NCBI GenBank assembly: GCA_032207245.1
Contig: CM063498.1
Coordinates: 90,435,348-90,499,347, forward strand
Direction: 5' to 3'
From: Pardosa pseudoannulata
Lineage: Eukaryota > Arthropoda > Arachnida > Araneae > Lycosidae
DNA: 64,000 bases
The notes below the pieces were generated by a model. It was given only the letters and a program-made list of their open reading frames with translations, was not told the DNA's origin and made no database searches. Positions within the stretch are counted from its first letter, which is position 1; every line of letters begins with the position of its first letter. A program made the position numbers and the translations under genes. This document shows, piece after piece, positions 1-11,017 of this stretch.

Positions 1-139
1 AACGATCGGGTGTATATATTTTTTTTCTTTTTATTGTGCAACTTAATATTAACGCAAACAGTAATTAGTCTAAAACTATCATATACTTATTCTTTACGAT
101 AAAATAATTTTCTATCATAAAGTTGCGGTTGCCCTAAAT

Positions 140-605
140 CCAAAACTATTTTACCTTCATTTGTAAAAATTTATTTTATTCAAAAGAAAAACTAAAACAA
201 AGAAGAGGCCATTTCGAGGGCACATTCAGCCAACGTAGATCCTTCGTATTAGTTTTTCTAACGTTGCTTGTCAATTCCTGTAACCAATATAAATGAAACA
301 AGGCTTAAAACCAATAATAAAAAATAGATCTGGGGAAAAAAAATTTCCCAAATGTTCCCAAATTGTACCCAATACTGATTGCATCCGTAACTGACTCCAA
401 AACTATTTTACCTTCATTTGTAACAAGGCTTAAAACCAACAATAAAAAATAGATCTGGGGAAAAAAATTTTTTTTCAGTTATCTAAACCACAGGTATTTA
501 TTCTCCTGTCAATCAATCGCAATTGATTGTGAGAAGAATAAACACTAATTCAAACAAAACTTGTTTAATAGTGTACCCAATACTGATTGCATCCATAACT
601 GACTC
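140..605. repeat. Scrambled direct duplications (three interleaved segments)
   Basis: Three near-identical segment pairs sit at different offsets: 140-166 with 397-423, 298-344 with 423-469 (ACAAGGCTTAAAACC..TAGATCTGGGG), and 364-397 with 572-605 (TGTACCCAATACTGATTGCA). Offsets of about 257, 125 and 208 bp mean that no single tandem duplication explains it. Confidence 0.8.
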
Positions 606-790
606 ACTGTACATATAAGTATAATAATCTCTAGAATGGAGTAACAAATACAAGCCAATTAAAAAAACTTTACAATCACTCACACACACACATATTTCGA
701 AATCAAATGTTTGATACCTTTATAAACGAATACAATTATTTCCCATTTAACTGCTCGATGGTTTTTTTTACGCAACTCTTTCATATTAGG

Positions 791-1179
791 GGCCCGATTC
801 AAGTCAAACGCGTATCTCTCGCATCTCACCTTCCGTCCGCAAACTTGCGGAGATAAGCAAGTTTCGAGTTTGGTTTGGAGCGCTAAGTTCTACTTTTGCA
901 ACACGAGGGATAATGAGACCAAGGCCTACTGCTTAAAGCCAATTCCGAACGATTACGAACATCCATGTTCCAGGGAGATTCGAATCCACGAACTCCGATA
1001 GGTTCGAATCCCACTGAGGCATGGATGTTCGTAGCCGTTTGGAACTGGCTTTAAGCAGTCGGTCCCAATTTCACTAGCCCTCGTGTTGCAAAAGTAGCCT
1101 GTAGCAAACCAAACCAAAACCGCAAGTTTGCGGAAGGAAGGTGAGATGCGACAGATACGCGTTTCACTTGAATCAAGCC
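791..1179. repeat. Inverted duplication of a SINE with shared flank (large imperfect palindrome)
   Basis: The left arm 791-987 is a minus-strand SINE and the right arm 1001-1179 a plus-strand SINE. They meet near their tRNA-like B-box ends around a 13-nt spacer. Both arms extend past the SINE tail into a shared flank that I do not see at other SINE copies: CGCGTATCTCTCGCATCTCA on the left and its imperfect complement near 1143-1162. The arms differ by roughly a fifth of positions and by indels. Transcribed RNA could fold into a long hairpin. Confidence 0.8.
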
Positions 1180-1816
1180 ATATATTGCATGATTTCAAGA
1201 AAAAAAAAATAAATAAATAACTATCTTGTTTATTACAAGCTCACAACTTTTCACAGAACGATAGTCGCCAACTCGATACTGGGGTTTGTTATTAGATTCA
1301 TAGAATTATAAAAATTCTGTGATTCAATGTTTTCTAATCTATTAGTATATTCCAAATTACGATTTTCCAGTTTTTATTTCTTGTAACTAGTTTGATATTG
1401 TTTACAAACAAATGTTCACTATTTAAAGTAAATGAGTTAATGATTCAGCAAAATACATTAATTTATATCAATAAATGCAAAATCAATATGTACACATTCA
1501 TATATGGATAATATCAAACACACAATTACACTCAATCTATTTGTGACTTATTTACGTTGACTTTATATTTATTGCTATATTCTGCCACAAAGGTTTTACC
1601 CTCTTGTACACGTTAATTCAGAGTATGCAGTTTTGGCTGACCTGTTTCAACCTTATAATCACGTAGGGAGACCCACTCTAAAAGAGGTTTAGTAAATAAC
1701 ATCTTCCTATAAAAACAAACTACGATTAAAATACGAAAATTATATTTTTTACCCATAATTTCAAATAAAACTCCATACAGATGTCATTGAAACAAATTCC
1801 TCCATAAAATTACCTG

Positions 1817-1980
1817 CCAAACGATGGCCGAATGGGTAGGGCGCCACTTTTCAGCACCAGAGTTCATGGGATTTAATCCTACTGCTGGCATATGTTCGCA
1901 GCCGTTCGGAATCGGCCTTAAGTAGTTATCCCGGTCGCATTAACATTCGCGTAGCAAAAAGTACACCGAAGCCAATCAAC
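1817..1980 (+). mobile_element. tRNA-derived SINE copy
   Basis: It begins with an A-box-like CGATGGCCGAATGGGTAGGG and a degraded B box (GGGATTTAATCC). The family body follows (GCCGTTCGGAATCGGC, then a stretch related to CCCGGTCTCATTAGCCC). The copy is divergent, and no clear target duplication is visible. Confidence 0.8.
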
Positions 1981-2154
1981 CTTAACATTACCAAGTTACC
2001 CTAAAACTAAAAAGTATATTTCGAAACCAATTTTTCAGCAATATCATTTCTAATAGATTCTAATATATAAGTTAGATTAATTGAAGCTTAATTTTAGACA
2101 TTTTAATTTGACAATCCCATCAATTCAACTTTCAAAATCAGTCTGAGTATTCCA

Positions 2155-2927
2155 TTAACCCTTTGACAGTTTCATTTTTTCCTGAATGCGGTCAAAAAAA
2201 TGTCACATTTTTTTATTGCATGTTTTTGTTCTTTTTACATTTTTAAGTAAAGATATGTTATTAAAATTAATATTTCTAATATTTTTAAACATTTATTACA
2301 ATTTTTTTTTCTCTCTATGAAAGCATCATAGAACTGAAGTTTACCTTTAGTCTCATCGACATCCAAGTTAATTTTTGGAATTCCAGTGAAAGCAAATCTA
2401 GGAAGCGGATTATCACAATTAATTTCAAAAATTTGTCTTGCTTGACTGATTCTATCTGTACTACTATTAGAGTCACTACTATCCAGGTCATCGAGTAAAT
2501 TTTCGCTACTACCATTTACAGTTAATTAAGTTTCTGATTCCGAGTCACAGTTCGAATCACAAGAAATTAGCTCCATACGCTATGAATTATCCCTTATTTA
2601 AAAGTAAAAATATATTATTTAACCCTTACATCAATAAAATTATCAGGCGGTTAGTAAAATATAACCAGAAAGCTATAGACTGAAAGATAACAATTCGTCT
2701 TCTGATACAAAACATGCGAAAAAAAACCTCGCTTTTAAACCAATCAGAGTAGAAAATACAATAAACTGCAAACTATCATTTACTGGACGACATCTATACG
2801 AATAATTTGTTACTAAAATTGGGAAAAAATAAAAATAAATAAAAATAAAAATAAGGCCGAAACAGTGCAAGCGAAATAGAAGTCAGATTGCCCGTAAGCC
2901 GTACAGGCAAAACAGGGAAGGAGTTAA
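2155..2927. mobile_element. piggyBac-like remnant flanked by TTAA
   Basis: TTAA at 2155-2158 is followed by CCCTTTGACAG, and the other end reads CAGGGAAGGAG then TTAA at 2924-2927. This agrees with piggyBac-type ends and TTAA target duplication, although the two ends match only loosely. A transposase fragment lies inside on the minus strand. Most of the coding sequence is missing, so it is a decayed internal-deletion copy. Confidence 0.68.
2317..2576 (-). pseudogene. N-terminal fragment of a piggyBac transposase (broken)
   Basis: Read from the ATG at 2576, the frame gives an acidic, Ser-rich start (MELISCDSNCDSESET), an in-frame TAA, and then an acidic stretch (LLDDLDSSDSNSS). It continues with PRFAFTGIPKINLDVDET and LQFYDAFI. 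The FTG.P.IN......F..F pattern is typical of the N-terminal part of DDE_Tnp_1_7 (PGBD-type) transposases. The frame then dissolves into poly-Lys/Asn and the catalytic DDD region is absent, so it is inactive. The call rests on this short motif and the TTAA-flanked context. Confidence 0.6.
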
Positions 2928-3530
2928 CCACTTTCACAAATATGCATACTAAACGTCACATAACCCTACATAATACAAACGCAATGGTATATTGACGTCA
3001 TAGTCATACCATGATGAAGGCGTTATTATCATACCATCAAATGAAAATAAGAATACTCACTGAGACTTCTCGGTCTTCTTTCAATAGGGCTATAATGAAA
3101 GACCAAGTTCTTCAAACAAGAAAGGGAATTTGAGAACAAAATAGCTTTGTTTAGTTTCTTCAGAGCGTGGTTGCGACGGGATACGATTTACAATGAAAAG
3201 GAAAGAAGACTAAGAAGTTACCAGGAAAAAAAATCGCCAAATTATGTTTTTATCTGTTAATTATATTCTATAAAATAATCTTCACTGAACAATGTCAGAC
3301 AAACAGAGCTAAAGTGTACTTAACTTCGATTTAGATCGTAAAAAGAGCACAGTGGTTAAGAATAAAAAGACAATACATCAGATAAAAGGGCTATCAAGAC
3401 AGAAAATTCAAACCCTTCAAATTTACGAATGCTTGCAACACAATAAATTCAAACATTGGTGGTTCAGTCATTTATTTATTTGTTTGTTATTAGGGTGCAT
3501 ACCATTCCTCTAGATCGCACAATGGACTAG

Positions 3531-4106
3531 CAGACATGCCAATATTCAAACACTTGTGTCAGGAGAACATCGTGGTTTGAAATTTTAGCATGCTAATTAT
3601 AGATTATACATAAGTACCTATCTTATTGGTTTCTAAATTAATGTTAAATTTTTTAAATTTAACATTTATTATTTAACATTATTTAAACAGTAGTAAATTG
3701 TAAAAGGTAAATTAAAATTTATGTAATTAAAAATGTATGAGTAGCTCTCTTAGATTTCACAACTTATTTTTCAAAACAGTGTTTCTTGTAGCATATTGAC
3801 CCTGATTCAAATATTTACATTTTACTATCATCAGGAATTCTAGAGTTTGTCTACTCAAATTCGACCTAAATGCAGTTTAGTTTTTCAGCACAGTACTGAA
3901 AACTCTTTAATATGCAGCATTACTGTGTGAAAAGAGTAATATTCAGCACTATTTTTTGCAAAACATTGTATTTAATTGCTGAATCGTAATCTTTTAGCTC
4001 TTCAAAAGTTTTATTTTCTGGAGCAATCTCAGAAGTTTCCGGAGTTATCAATTTTTCTCAATCTCCCGGAGCAACTTCGGAGAATCCGGAGTAGTTTACA
4101 TATCTG
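3531..4106. mobile_element. MITE with CAGACATGCCAA ends (copy 1)
   Basis: It starts CAGACATGCCAATATTC and ends with a decayed complement (TTTACATATCTG). It aligns along its length with 52816-53385 in the same orientation, including a CGGAG-rich 3' part (TTTCCGGAGTTATCAA). CAG-type ends suggest the hAT superfamily. Flanks share only ACTAG, so the target duplication is uncertain. Confidence 0.6.
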
Positions 4107-4111
4107 TACTA

Positions 4112-4265
4112 GGTTTGGTTGGTTGATTGGTTTCGAGTGTTACGATCTACTTTTTAGCTACAAGAAAGCTAAGGAGGTAAGGACCTACTATTTAAAGCCA
4201 ATTCCGAATGGCTATGAACCACCAGTGGGATTAGAAGCAACGAACTCCAGTATCGAAGAGCAGCT
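4112..4265 (-). mobile_element. tRNA-derived SINE copy
   Basis: Minus-strand copy directly abutting the preceding MITE. The tail GGTTTGGTTGG, the ACGATCTACTTTTTAGC segment, AAAGCCAATTCCGAATGGCT and a degraded B box are visible. The A-box end is missing or too decayed to see. Confidence 0.75.
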
Positions 4266-4311
4266 AATACCCATTTGCATAGGTGCCAACTTCCAAAATA
4301 GAAAATATATG

Positions 4312-4880
4312 TAGTTTATTGCAGTAACGACATTTTATAGTATATAGATAATATAAATTTTAAAGCGGGAAAAAAAGGGGGAAATGGCAAAGTTTATTTA
4401 ATCTATGAAAGATATATTAGTTTAGTATTCACAAATGCTTTAAAAGTAAAAATCTGTAGATTATTGAAATAACATTTTTAGTGTATATATAAAAACGTAA
4501 TTAAAACATGAAAAATTCTAATATTATTTATCCAATATATAAAACGAACTTATTAGTCTTCACCATTTACAAACGCTGTGTACACGATTTTTCTATTTTC
4601 AAAAACTGTTTGCCAAACTTATTTTCAAAACATTTTAAACTTTTACTGCATTTCACAATTAATAACTGTTCTAATGTTTTATTAGACAGAGATTGTTCGA
4701 AATCAGTTTTTTTTTTTTTTTTGGCTGAATACTTGCTCATCATTTTCATTTTACTTCTTGCTGAATACAGAATTATCGACAGGGGTAAGAACAAAGAAAG
4801 AACGGGATTTGTAGGGAACTTTTAGGAATTTTAGACTATATCGCTGAAAATTAGAAGATTTATTCGGTCATTGTTCGGCA
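4312..4880 (+). repeat. Dispersed repeat, copy 1 (inverted relative to 47600-48148)
   Basis: Starting at GTAGTTTATTGCAGTAACGAC, this segment matches the reverse complement of 47600-48148 over most of its length. The shared parts include AACAGTTATTAATTGTAAAA-type sequence and the ATATCGCTGAAAAT end. It carries no credible ORF. The class is unknown. Confidence 0.72.
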
Positions 4881-5145
4881 ATTACTAGGCCAAACTCGTC
4901 ACTATAGAATGTCAATAACTACTGATAGACTAAATTCTTATTGTCGTCGAACCATAGAAATTTGAGATAATTTCGTTCATTTTCAACAACATTACGTTAA
5001 AAGAATAAATAAAAAAAAACCCTTCTCTATTTACATGTGCAGCACAATAGCCAAATAACAGAGCGCTGAGAGTATTATATCTTAAGCGTCGTTCATAATT
5101 GAAACCGACTAAGAATCAATAAATATTAATGAAAACACACAAAAG

Positions 5146-5822
5146 TAGGGCTGGATCGTTTATCAATATATCGTCAAATATTGATATACTTTTAAGTACC
5201 GCAATAACAATATTAAAATTTTGCTCTGCCGATATATCCTCTTCGACAATACTGTTTTTCCCTCGAGAGCGATAACGTAGATCGCCAAAAGACATCTTAA
5301 ATATTCCGCATAAAGTAATATTTTTTCAAATTATTGCATTCGTTTGACGTGCGCTTCGCTTATTTACCGTATACTTTATAGAAACACAAGCCAGAAAATT
5401 TTTTTAAGGATTATCTCATCGCCGTCGAAGTCTTCCGTAGTATATCCCAATATCTCGATAACGAAGCATTCAGACCTGAAATTGCACTGCTCGCTATTTA
5501 AGAGATAACTCGGTTGTTCTTTCACTTTCGCTCTGGTTTAATGGAATAATATAGGGATATATCAAAAGTATCAACCTTGAATGATTAATCTCTGTCACTT
5601 TTCTCGATAACGAAGCATTTGCATCAAGACCGAATAAAACCATTGCACCAAGAAAAAAAAGTCTGGAATGAAAGCTAAGGCTATTCAAAAATAATAATAT
5701 CTTAGACAGTACTATGTAAAATATACCCTCCTTCTTTAAAGTATTATCGCGATATATCAATGATATCAATATAAATTTGAGGATATGTCGCGATATTAAA
5801 TTTCTGATATCGCCAGTCCCTA
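5146..5822. mobile_element. hAT-like MITE, TAGGGCTGG ends (copy 1)
   Basis: Ends are TAGGGCTGG and CCAGTCCCTA. They are flanked by CACAAAAG (5138-5145) and CACAAGAG (5823-5830), an 8-bp target duplication with one mismatch. The interior is rich in ATATCG, with no transposase. It aligns with 45035-45744. Confidence 0.82.
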
Positions 5823-6037
5823 CACAAGAGTTTTCAATTATTTAAGTAACATAAATATTAGTTTTGTGATAAAAAAAAAAATATCAATTTTGAGTTTTCT
5901 CTATCGATTAGTTATAATCGAAATCATTTAAGAACACTTAAATAAAATGCAAAGACAAAGAAAACTTTGAAGACTTTTATACTTTTCAAGTGATAAATTT
6001 GTGAGCTGGCGTATGAAGCAAGAATATTCCCAGTCGC

Positions 6038-6846
6038 CAAGGTTAGAAAAAATCATGATTTTTAAAAAAAATAATATAAAAAAATCAGATTTATTTGATT
6101 TTTTTCTGAATTCTAATTCTAATTATTGTTTTTTTTTATATTTTTTGCAATATACATGGAATAGTTTGTTATAAGTAACAACTTATCTATCTAGTATATT
6201 CTACACACAGATTACCTAAAATTAAATACATAAATTTTAATCTAAATACATTTCATTATTTTGTAATTGGATGGTACAAACTAAATAAGGTGTAAATTTA
6301 AAGAACAAATTAAATATTCATTTAATGCAAACTATTTATTTAAAAAAAAAAAAAAAATTCACAATTATTTCAATACTTTTTAAAGTAACGAATTATGGAT
6401 TTAACTGTTTCAATAAAAACACTAGTTTCAATGTCGTATCCACTCCTAATTGGTTACAAAGCCTAGAATGAAAAATACCAAAAGAAGAAAACTGTGTTTC
6501 CATTCTAGCAGATAATGTGACGGCTGCTGTTATTTGGTAGATAAACTGGATTTCAAGTTTTGTAATACTCTCTTTACCCCCCCCCCCCAATTACATAAAA
6601 TGAATTCCACTAGTCATAATTAGTCGTACCTCCCCTACTACATACTTTTTGATGACAACCCCTAAATTCTTATAAAACATACTATATTTACACTTATTTA
6701 CTTATTGGTATTTATGTGCTGACTGATTCCCAATTCTCCTGTCTTTCGAATGTAGGTTTTAAGAGAAGTGAAAAAAAAATGATTTAAAACAAAGATTTAA
6801 AAAAAATCAACTGATTTAAATCAAGATTTAAATCATGCCAACCCTG
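6038..6846. mobile_element. hAT MITE with perfect 8-bp target duplication (copy 1)
   Basis: The element runs from CAAGGTTAG..AAATCATGATT to AAATCATGCCAACCCTG and is bordered by CCAGTCGC at 6030-6037 and 6847-6854. The 8-bp duplication and the C(A/G)GGTT ends place it in hAT. It is 809 bp and non-coding. The direct copy at 53590-54419 is closely similar. Confidence 0.9.
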
Positions 6847-8407
6847 CCAGTCGCCATAACTATTTCCAAATTTCAGTGAATTAAAAGGTATTTTCTAAAA
6901 TTTTGAGATACAACAATTATTATTAGTTCCAAAGTTTGTTTTTGAAGTAGATTACTCCACAGGCAAAGAACGACAAGATATGGGATTCCAATTTAGTATT
7001 GCAATTTTAAATTTTAAGAAATAACTTCGTCACTAATTTATAGATTAAATAAAAAATTATAAGAATAACGAAAATCTGATAACGCTCGTAAATGGACTAA
7101 AAGCACGTAATTTCTCTGAAAACGTTACCATAGAAACGCACAAACATTAAGAGGTTTACAAAGATGTTTCCCATTACTCAGATTTCCCAGCCAAATAGCG
7201 GCGTTGGCGGAAGAGAAGATGCATTTTCTCCCGAGGGCGGCAACGCAAGAATTACCAGACTCTGTGACAATTCCATATTTCATATATTCATGCAATGGGT
7301 TACACCCTGCATTTATACCCATATTAACTACCTCGGTGTGCGTGTTAAACGATTATCAAAATATATAAACGATGAAATTTTTACACATACAGTAAAAAAT
7401 TTCATTGGATTTGAACAGTTTCTTAAATTGCAAAAATTTATTTAATTACATAAATTCAATAAAACAGTCGCAAACCACTTCATTATCTTAGGTTTGATAT
7501 ACTACACACTAAAATACCAATAATTGTAATACTTTATATAGAATTCCGATTTCAAAATGTTACCTTGGTTTCAAAAATATTTAATGGACATCATTGGCAT
7601 ACAAATTCCCAAACAAAATTTATTGAGATACGGAGTGTCACTAAATTTTAGTTTTAAAAAACTGTAACACTGAATACTGAATCGAAGCTAAAATGAATAT
7701 CGCACAATTTCAGAAATGACACTCAATGTTTCTTCTGATATTCAGCACCACATAATTAACCGCTGAAATCACTTTTTCAGCTTTAATGTTTATTAAATTT
7801 AATTTTATTATGATGCGATAATTCAGCGCTGTGAAATGTTGAATATCATTTATGGTCAGCAGTGTCTAATATTGCACTACTATTTTTCATTTGAATATTG
7901 ATTACTAAAGAAGCAATTTTGGGAATATTTATTTATTTTTATACCAAAATTTATATCCAATATCCGGGGTCAACGAAGCATTCTAGAGGATATAAAGGGG
8001 CCATATGGGCGAAAAAAAATTACGAAATGCTATTTAAAAAAAAAAAAAAATCCTAGATTACATTAAAAAAAACCAGTTAAAGTGCAAAACATTTAATCTT
8101 AGCTTTAGAAACTAATTAAATCAGGAAAATTTACGAATTAAATATCAAGGTGAATGTACGAACAGCTGCATGACAAAATAAAAGAAATTCAATGGAACAA
8201 CAATGAATGGAAAAATTGAAATTTACCAAAAACATTTTTGGAGATTAATTGCACTCTTATCAAAGTAGCCATTTAATAAAGGTTATTCTTTCAATTCCAA
8301 CAACTATTCTGGGGAGGGAAAGGGATTAAAATTTAAGAGGAAGGGGAGAGAAAAGAAATGTTTTGGCAGTAACAAATACTTAAATACCAAAATACTTAAG
8401 CAAGGAA

Positions 8408-8587
8408 TGTTGTTTAGCCTCTTTCCTTTTTTTTTTTTGTTTGTTTTTTCTTTGTGTTTTAATTTCTTTTTTCTTTTTCTTTCTTTATTCTTTCTCTTTT
8501 TTTTCTTTTTTTTTTTTTCTTTTTATTATTTTTTTTTCTCCTCATCTTTTTTTTTTTTCTTCTTTCCTTTACTCTTCCTTTTCCTCT
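8408..8587. repeat. Long pyrimidine-rich tract
   Basis: About 180 nt made almost only of T and C on the plus strand (purines on the minus strand, the CdGAPr sense strand). It could form triplex-like DNA. It is not coding despite being open in one frame, since that frame is only a run of Phe, Leu and Ser. Confidence 0.9.
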
Positions 8588-10657
8588 GGATTTTCAAACG
8601 AAGCTACACATTTATAACACTATATAATTAAAATTAGATTTTAGCATAGAAATATTACTTATTTACAGAAATATTATTATTACTGATTTGAAGAAAACAT
8701 GATGAAAATAAACTAACCAAGTACACCTTGGAAAACTTTCAGAGTGTGGCCAAAGTTGTAGCCAAAGAGGGGAGAGGTTTAAACCCTCCTTTTCAAACTT
8801 AAAAATTACTAAGTGTACAAAAAATATATCTGTTCTTTAAAAAACAAGTTTGTTTATTTAAGCCTTGCATTTAAACACATATCCTCACTACAGTCATGCA
8901 AAGCTCTTTAAAGTAAAAATACATTTGTTTGGGGTAAAAGTCTGAGCAGTACTACTGTGAACATATTTAAAGGTTAATAGATATTTATAAAAAAAATTAA
9001 AAAAGAAATAACTCTATGAAAATATTTTAAATTTCGCCCTCTTCTGGACGTTATTTTCTGTCGTCACCCTTTGGTAAATTTAAATTGTTCAGGGATTTGA
9101 ATCATAAATTTTGCATACAAGATCAAAAAGAAACGTAAAAGTTACACCCCTTGCCAATCGTAATTTTTTCCTTGCTAGGGTCTTGAGGGTGGTGGTCATT
9201 AAAGATGAAAATATCACAGACGAACAGTGGTGGGGATCTAAATTACAATCTAAATGGGCAAGGGACGTATCTCAGAGAACCATTTCCGTACCGGTAAAAT
9301 AATATATAAAATTGGACATTTGCTCAATTATCTGCTCTAAGGCCCACATTCCCCACCCTTATATTTGCGCTCTCGGTTGACACAGTACCTCTCTTGCACA
9401 CAATAAAGTAATAGGTTAAAGCGCGGAAGAAAATGACACACGATCTGGGCATGTCAAATTACGTGCCACAGTAAGAGTATAAAGAAAAGGCGATATGGAT
9501 TAGCAAGAAGTGAAAGCGTGGCAACCTATCGCTAAGAATCTCTGGCGATTCCCTGTTTTCTCTCTTATCAAGATAGCCAGTAAACCGTAGTCGCTCTAAA
9601 CTCACAGAATTTAAAAGTCTTAATACTAATCTTCCCAATTTTCCTTTTTTCCCAAAAGTAACATCGTCTGGTCCGCGGCATTCCCGCGCGCTTATCGTAA
9701 ACTTCCGGTTTGCGCGCAAAGTGGCGTTGAGCCGCGAACATAAAAGACAACATTGTTGTGAGTGGAGTGACCTTGCCTAAGCTCTGAACACAGCTCGTCC
9801 TTTCTCTCTACTCTATCAACATTAAAATCCGATTTCTAGCAGAATACCAACTAATACGCCCTGCCCTTTCAGAAGGGTGAGGGTGATAAGTGGCAGATTT
9901 CGGTAGGAGAGCGGACTTCGAGTTCTGGGGTCCTTTTATTCTTGTGTTATTTTATTATTTTCTCATTTTTCTTTTCCCTTTTTATAATCTCATTTCTCTC
10001 TTCCTTCAACGCCTCGTTGTGGCCTCTCAGCAGGAATCACATCTCAAGATATTCGTAATCGCCGTACATGAGTTTCCACCTACGTTTAAGCTGAATCTCA
10101 AAAAGAACATACTGTAACCGATTTTAACTCACTGTGAACTAAATGTGAATTTTAAGCCAAAATTTTAAGTATCTAATGTGTTGCAAAGTAATAATTTGCG
10201 TTTAAAATATTGTTGATTAAAAAAAAAAATACATCAACGTTGCTATTAAAATCACCTTTCTTTAAAAAATTAAAAACAAGAAAGGAAGAAAAAAGTAATT
10301 TTACTAGAGTATTAACAAGTTTTTTAATGTTTAGAACCTACAGCTTACTGCATTAACTAAATATATATATGAATACCTCACTTGATGCGGCTTGTCTCAG
10401 TGCTCACTTGCTATAGAATATGGTTAGTAATTAGAGTAATAAGCTTCAATTATTACAAACTGTTTCACTATTATATGGTTTGAAGATAATATGAAAACCA
10501 CGAGGAAATATTTTCATCGTTATCTCATTGCGTTAATGATTTTTGCAGTTTTCGTCCTCAAACGGACATAATCTCAGCTGACATTATGAAGCAGACAAAT
10601 TTAGGCTTCGGCTCATTGGATGTTGCCTATAGCATAGTGTGTATCCAATGGATTTGA

Positions 10658-10830
10658 AGCCGAACGATGGCCAAATGGGTAGGGCACTGCGCTTCAGTAC
10701 GGATGTTCAATTCCCGTTGATGGTAAGAATGCCCGTAGCCATTCTAAACCGGCTTTAAGCAGTAAGGTCCGGTCTCAGCGCTTATGTAACAAAAATAATG
10801 GACCGTAGCGCTCCAAATCAACCAATCGGC
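10658..10830 (+). mobile_element. tRNA-derived SINE copy
   Basis: Starts GCCGAACGATGGCCAAATGG with a degraded B box (GTTCAATTCCC), then TAGCCATTCTAAACCGGC, and ends near GACCGTAGCGCTCCAAATCA. No clear target duplication is visible. Confidence 0.85.
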
Positions 10831-11017
10831 CAATCACAGGCTTTTGATAGCAAATTTTTCCTCGGCATAAAATAAAGTGAAATTGAAGAAACTGTGCAAA
10901 CTGAAAACTATTAAATAAAACCAACACATTGAATAACATTGAGCAATTGCGGGAAGATTAGAACTCATCAAAGAAAATTATTGCTTAAAAAATATTATTA
11001 TTATTTAAGGGCGGAAA

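Noticed and set aside
953..1198. 81-codon minus-strand open frame
   Set aside because: It lies across the inverted SINE pair and is not conserved coding sequence.
3976..4314. 112-codon plus-strand frame
   Set aside because: It spans the end of a MITE and a SINE, so it is a chance frame through repeats.
8407..8631. Open frame rich in Phe and Leu, like a membrane protein
   Set aside because: It follows entirely from the pyrimidine-rich tract.
9568..9760. CpG-containing patch with GCGCGC motifs, considered as an internal promoter
   Set aside because: It is short, lacks a clear core promoter and has no exon next to it that I can support.
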